A DNA stretch of 7,750 bases from Pseudomonadota bacterium. Lineage in GTDB: Bacteria > Pseudomonadota > Gammaproteobacteria > Acidiferrobacterales > Acidiferrobacteraceae. Position 1 is the first letter of the stretch; each line of letters starts with the position of its first letter. Of this stretch, positions 5,569-7,750 are shown in pieces. The DNA is taken from NCBI GenBank assembly GCA_021797365.1, contig JAJZZU010000108.1, positions 1-7,750 on the forward strand, written 5' to 3'. The notes beneath the pieces are model-generated. The model searched no databases, was not told the DNA's origin, and saw nothing but the letters and a program-made list of their open reading frames with translations. The translations under genes and the position numbers were made by a program.

Positions 5569-5979
5569 TTAAAACTTGCCTTTTAGTATCGCAATGGCGG
5601 CCCTTTGTATGGCCGCTTCTTTTTTGGCCGTCAATTCGCGGTGAGTCCGGTAATGCTTCCACTTCGGCTTAGGGCCGGGGGGGCCGAGCTTGTCGGCGCG
5701 ACGGATCGCACGGGGGACGGGCCGTTCGATGGTGCTACGGTGTATGAGCTTATGGCATACGCGGCAAGCCCATATATTATCGCGGTTATATAAATGGTGG
5801 CGTCGGAGGCTACATTGAGGACATACGAAGTAGGGCCGTATCCCTCCCAAGTGTTCCGCCACCCATGCCAAGCGGACCGGCTGGCCGTCGAGGGTAATAG
5901 TGCCGTGGCCGGTCGGGATGCTGTATTCGCGGCGAATCTGATAGATGCTTACCTTTGGGTATTCGTCTGTCTTTTCCAT
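5569..5979 (-). CDS. Zinc-ribbon protein of unknown function
   Basis: 136 residues, transcribed against the replication operon. The centre is a clear four-cysteine zinc ribbon: FVCPQC (Cys53, Cys56) and WACRVC (Cys72, Cys75), with basic residues between (RRHHLYNRDN). The first half (about 8-50) looks beta-rich, with GTITLDGQPVRLAWV, as in small DNA-binding or zinc-binding island proteins. The C-terminus is basic and helical. The HLYNRDNIWACRVCHKLIHRS segment has a passing likeness to HNH nucleases, but I do not see a full HNH catalytic set, so I make no enzyme call. ATG 5979 is the only good start. A TATAAT box 7 bases upstream implies an almost leaderless transcript. The 3' end overlaps the opposing operon's terminator. 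Confidence 0.75.
   Translation of the reverse strand: MEKTDEYPKVSIYQIRREYSIPTGHGTITLDGQPVRLAWVAEHLGGIRPYFVCPQCSLRRHHLYNRDNIWACRVCHKLIHRSTIERPVPRAIRRADKLGPPGPKPKWKHYRTHRELTAKKEAAIQRAAIAILKGKF
5597..5625 (+). terminator. Rho-independent terminator of the replication operon
   Basis: GCGGCC (5597-5602) pairs with GGCCGC (5611-5616) across an eight-base loop, and TTCTTTTTT follows. It lies 80 bases after the last stop of the plus-strand operon and inside the 3' end of the opposing zinc-ribbon gene, where it is read as an Ala/Lys-rich stretch. Confidence 0.85.
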
Positions 5980-5986
5980 GACAGCG

Positions 5987-5992
5987 ATTATA
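5987..5992 (-). promoter_or_regulatory. -10 box of the zinc-ribbon gene, likely leaderless
   Basis: A perfect TATAAT on the minus strand ends seven bases before the ATG, so transcription should start at or next to the start codon. No good -35 is seen: the expected place (about 6010-6015) falls in a C-run on this strand, part of the G-rich tract. There is no Shine-Dalgarno sequence in the short leader. Confidence 0.5.
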
Positions 5993-6002
5993 CCCGCGAC
6001 CC

Positions 6003-6031
6003 GGGGTAGGTGGGGATGGGTGGGTAAGGGG
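6003..6031 (+). other. G-quadruplex-type G-tract
   Basis: Five runs of three or four G (6003-6006, 6012-6015, 6018-6020, 6022-6024, 6028-6031) are separated by one to five bases, which satisfies the standard intramolecular quadruplex pattern. It covers the -35 region of the minus-strand zinc-ribbon promoter. Formation in the cell is inference. Confidence 0.55.
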
Positions 6032-6146
6032 CAGACCGGAACGAGGGGACCGAAAAAAATGATAAAATCCTTGCGGGGGATTAGACCCCTCTCCTAGCGG
6101 TTTCGGAAGTCTGACCCCCACCCTTCGGGGGGTATGTATAGTCAAT

Positions 6147-6932
6147 TTAATTCCTGATGGCATCGAGCGCTTTTTGAGCTTTGAAATACCCATGGTCAGC
6201 GGACTTCCTTAACCAATAAATGGCTTTCTGGTGATTCTTAGGGACGCCCTGGCCCTTAATGTAGATCATTCCCAGATCATACTCGCCGGTCACAGATCCC
6301 TCCGTTGCCGCCTTTAGGGTCCATTTGTATGCTTTGACGTAATTCCTTGGAACACCATCACCCATAGCATATGCATACGCAAGGGAGAGTTCAGCATGAG
6401 AATATCCCCGTGTCGCTGCCTTCCTAAACCAATAAACGGCTTTCTTGTAGTTCTTGGGAACACCTTGGCCGATAGCATAGGCGTATCCTTTGTTATCCCA
6501 GTTGAGGACATTTTCACTGAGGACCCGAGAATCTGGCTTTTTAAACCATTGGAGGGCTTTTTTGTGGTCTTGTGGAACCCCCTGGCCAGAGGCATACGCC
6601 TCCCCGATTAGGCTATCCGCTGGCGCGTATCCTTGCGCCGCAGACTTCCTAAGCCAGGCGATACCCTTCTGGTAGTTTTTTGGTACACCCTCGTAACCAA
6701 GGAAGTACATCTCGCCGAGCGCGGCTTCTGCTGGCGCGTATCCTTGCGCCGCAGACTTCTTAAGCCAGTAGGCCGCCTTCTGGTAGTTTTGTGGGAGGCC
6801 GTCACTTCCAAAGGTATATGCATTACCTTTTTTGTATTCCGCTGCCGGCGTGAACGATGAGGCATAACAGGCAGACGACAACGCCACAGCCGCCACCATG
6901 GCCATAACAGCGATTCCCGCATGCTGAGACAT
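6147..6932 (-). CDS. Exported Sel1-repeat protein, six repeats
   Basis: 261 residues with a signal peptide (hydrophobic 6-18, then SSACYASS). Cleavage after Ala24 or at a weak lipobox before Cys22 are both possible. The mature part is six Sel1 (TPR-like) units of about 36 residues carrying the usual G.GVPKNY..A..W..KAA..G pattern. The third (about 104-147) has lost the AAxxGxAxA helix, replaced by KKPDSRVLSENVLNW. Sel1 solenoids bind other proteins, often in the envelope, and no specific partner can be inferred. The start ATG 6932 follows an excellent AGGGAGGGG site. It lies 32 bases after the stop of its paralogue, probably in one transcript. The DNA looks less GC-rich than the replication genes, consistent with separate acquisition as cargo. 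Confidence 0.88.
   Translation of the reverse strand: MSQHAGIAVMAMVAAVALSSACYASSFTPAAEYKKGNAYTFGSDGLPQNYQKAAYWLKKSAAQGYAPAEAALGEMYFLGYEGVPKNYQKGIAWLRKSAAQGYAPADSLIGEAYASGQGVPQDHKKALQWFKKPDSRVLSENVLNWDNKGYAYAIGQGVPKNYKKAVYWFRKAATRGYSHAELSLAYAYAMGDGVPRNYVKAYKWTLKAATEGSVTGEYDLGMIYIKGQGVPKNHQKAIYWLRKSADHGYFKAQKALDAIRN
6619..6768. repeat. Near-identical 39-bp repeat pair within the Sel1 gene
   Basis: 6619-6657 and 6730-6768 are identical apart from one base, 111 bp (37 codons) apart. They encode the same LRKSAAQGYAPA or LKKSAAQGYAPA helix in adjacent Sel1 units, which points to recent unit duplication or gene conversion. Confidence 0.8.
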
Positions 6933-6964
6933 AACCCCTCCCTTTTATTTTCTAGTTATTTAGT

Positions 6965-7498
6965 TTATTGCGACTCGTGCGCCCGTTCCCACTTGCTGGC
7001 CAAGGATTGAGCATGGGCGATTTGGGATGGAGACATTCGAGAGGCAACAAGACGCAGCAAGTGTGAAATACGGGTACTTCCTTTCTCTCCTGGCTGTATC
7101 GCCGCCTTTGCCAGCGCAAACCATTTATAGGCCCGCACATAGTCTTCAGGAACACCATCGCCGAGGTAATAAAGCATGCCTAACTTGGCCTCCGCATAGC
7201 CAAGACCGACAAACCTTTTCTCCGCCGCTTTGCGAAACCAATACACAGCTTCCTTGTAATTCTTGGGAACCCCGCGTCCCATAGCGTAAGCACTACCCAG
7301 GTCTATTTCGGCCCTTGCGTAACCTTGATCGGCGGCTTTTTTGAACAAGTAAAAAGCCGTTGCGTAATTCTTGGGGACACCGATACCATTGCTGTAGCAA
7401 TAACCTTGGGTGGTTTCCGCTGCCGGTGTCATCGACTTATGACACCCCGCCAGCGCCACAGCCGCCGCCACGACAGCGATTCCGATATACCGAGCCAT
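6965..7498 (-). CDS. Sel1-repeat lipoprotein, three repeats
   Basis: 177 residues. The N-terminus MARYIGIAVVAAAVALAGC is a classic lipoprotein signal: lipobox LAGC with the lipidated Cys19, and His at +2 rather than an inner-membrane-retention Asp. Three Sel1 units follow (about 30-64, 66-102, 104-135), then an extra pair of helices, MSPSQIAHAQSLASKW, that often closes bacterial Sel1 proteins. I chose ATG 7498 because a G-run ribosome site (AAAGGGGGGTT) precedes it and the signal peptide starts there; an in-frame upstream start at 7558 would add 20 polar residues ahead of the signal. Likely anchored to the outer membrane, facing the periplasm. It is the first gene of a two-gene operon and shares leader, signal and TPAAE segment with the downstream protein. 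Confidence 0.9.
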   Translation of the reverse strand: MARYIGIAVVAAAVALAGCHKSMTPAAETTQGYCYSNGIGVPKNYATAFYLFKKAADQGYARAEIDLGSAYAMGRGVPKNYKEAVYWFRKAAEKRFVGLGYAEAKLGMLYYLGDGVPEDYVRAYKWFALAKAAIQPGEKGSTRISHLLRLVASRMSPSQIAHAQSLASKWERAHESQ

Positions 7499-7529
7499 AA
7501 CCCCCCTTTTTTTATTGTCCTGTTTGTCT

Positions 7530-7558
7530 TGAATAGCCCGGCAGCGGCAGGGAGTCAA
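7530..7558 (-). promoter_or_regulatory. Candidate promoter of the Sel1 operon
   Basis: On the minus strand TTGACT (7553-7558) is followed after 17 bases by TATTCA (7530-7535). The -35 is good and the -10 weak. It lies about 30 bases before the lipoprotein ATG and 25 bases from the right repeat block, so integrase binding might affect it. Confidence 0.35.
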
Positions 7559-7582
7559 TAATAGGGCCGAAATCGCTCCAAG

Positions 7583-7604
7583 TGCTTACATAGTGCTTAC
7601 ACGG
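7583..7604 (+). repeat. Right arm-type integrase sites
   Basis: The two 11-bp units TGCTTACATAG and TGCTTACACGG match 146-167 exactly and in the same orientation, and flanking bases are partly alike. The block lies about 46 bases from the tRNA-Lys 3' end, a normal arm-to-core distance for a tyrosine integrase attachment site. Confidence 0.7.
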
Positions 7605-7649
7605 GTTAAACAGGGTATCGCGGGATAGTCTGTAAGTCTTTGTTTTATA

Positions 7650-7725
7650 TGGTGGGCCGTGCTGGGATCGAACCAGCGACCACCTGATTAAAAGTCAGAT
7701 GCTCTACCGACTGAGCTAACGGCCC
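7650..7725 (-). tRNA. tRNA-Lys (UUU)
   Basis: A complete 76-base cloverleaf on the minus strand. The acceptor GGGCCGT pairs with ACGGCCC, the D-arm contains AGCTCAGTCGGTAGAGC, the anticodon loop is CTTTTAA (anticodon TTT), the T-arm contains GGTTCGATCC, and the CCA end is encoded. All stems pair. No terminator hairpin with a T-run follows it; the bases downstream lead straight into the integrase repeat block, as expected if the element abuts its 3' end. Confidence 0.97.
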
Positions 7726-7750
7726 CAAAAGCCGGTCATTATTGTGATTG

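Larger units (their letters stand above)
1..7725. mobile_element. Compact tRNA-associated integrative element (P4-satellite-like)
   Basis: Seen: a tyrosine integrase beside a partial tRNA at the left edge, an identical 22-bp repeat block near both ends (146-167 and 7583-7604), an AlpA-like regulator, a CHC2 plus DUF927 replication operon, 9-bp iteron arrays, and two Sel1 lipoprotein-like cargo genes ahead of an intact tRNA-Lys. Known: this gene set is typical of P4-like satellites and related genomic islands. Inference: the element runs from the left tRNA remnant to about the tRNA-Lys gene. No packaging, relaxase or type IV secretion gene is visible, so movement would need a helper phage or conjugative element. 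The exact right boundary is uncertain because the left remnant resembles tRNA-Thr and the right gene is tRNA-Lys. Confidence 0.75.

Noticed and set aside
5400..5672. Plus-strand frame coding HERD repeats
   Set aside because: It overlaps the C-terminus of the 279-aa gene and runs through the terminator; it is a shifted reading of the 12-bp repeats.
5569..5979. HNH endonuclease call for the zinc-ribbon protein
   Set aside because: CxxC pairs and some histidines are present, but I cannot place the full HNH catalytic residues.
6085..6136. Rho-independent terminator for the Sel1 operon
   Set aside because: The ACCCCC/GGGGGT inverted repeat on the minus strand lacks a following T-run, and the T-run near 6053 is too far from a good stem.

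Overview
The window looks like one compact integrative element of about 7.7 kb in a moderately GC-rich proteobacterium. The evidence is a P4-type tyrosine integrase, an AlpA-type regulator, CHC2 and DUF927 replication proteins, lipobox lipoproteins with Sel1 repeats, and tRNA genes with an encoded CCA. A gammaproteobacterial or Acidithiobacillia-like host would fit, but I cannot name a genus from sequence alone.

Left end (1-199): positions 1-29 read on the minus strand as the anticodon arm, variable loop and T-stem of a tRNA-Thr(CGU) without its 5' half, as expected for an att remnant. Next come an AT-rich stretch with a TATAAT box and four 11-bp repeats just ahead of the integrase gene (200-1396). 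Two of these repeat units recur as an identical 22-bp block near the right end (7583-7604), just before an intact tRNA-Lys(UUU) (7650-7725, minus). Together they look like the two integrase arm-site clusters of one element.

Centre (1397-5518, plus): a 392-bp non-coding gap holds seven copies of a 9-bp iteron (GACGTTACA and its complement) and an AT-rich palindromic segment. A chain of overlapping genes follows: AlpA-like regulator, a possible 60-aa small membrane protein, CHC2 zinc-finger protein, DUF927 helicase-like ATPase, and a 279-aa repeat protein. Every junction is an overlap or an ATGA/TAATG coupling, and the chain ends at a strong plus-strand terminator (5597-5625). The last gene carries the same 9-bp iteron again, and after an internal duplication a second array in which the iteron has changed to AGATACGTC. 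Two separated iteron clusters around a primase/helicase module recall the ori and crr sites of satellite phage P4.

Right part (minus): a zinc-ribbon protein of unknown role (5569-5979), apparently leaderless and next to a G-quadruplex-type G-run, then two paralogous exported Sel1-repeat proteins (6147-6932 and 6965-7498) that look like cargo.

No capsid, terminase, relaxase or conjugation gene is visible. The element therefore appears able to integrate and replicate but must rely on a helper for transfer. The most unusual part is the replication region: iterons embedded in a coding sequence, duplicated as a block, with one copy switched to a different repeat sequence throughout.
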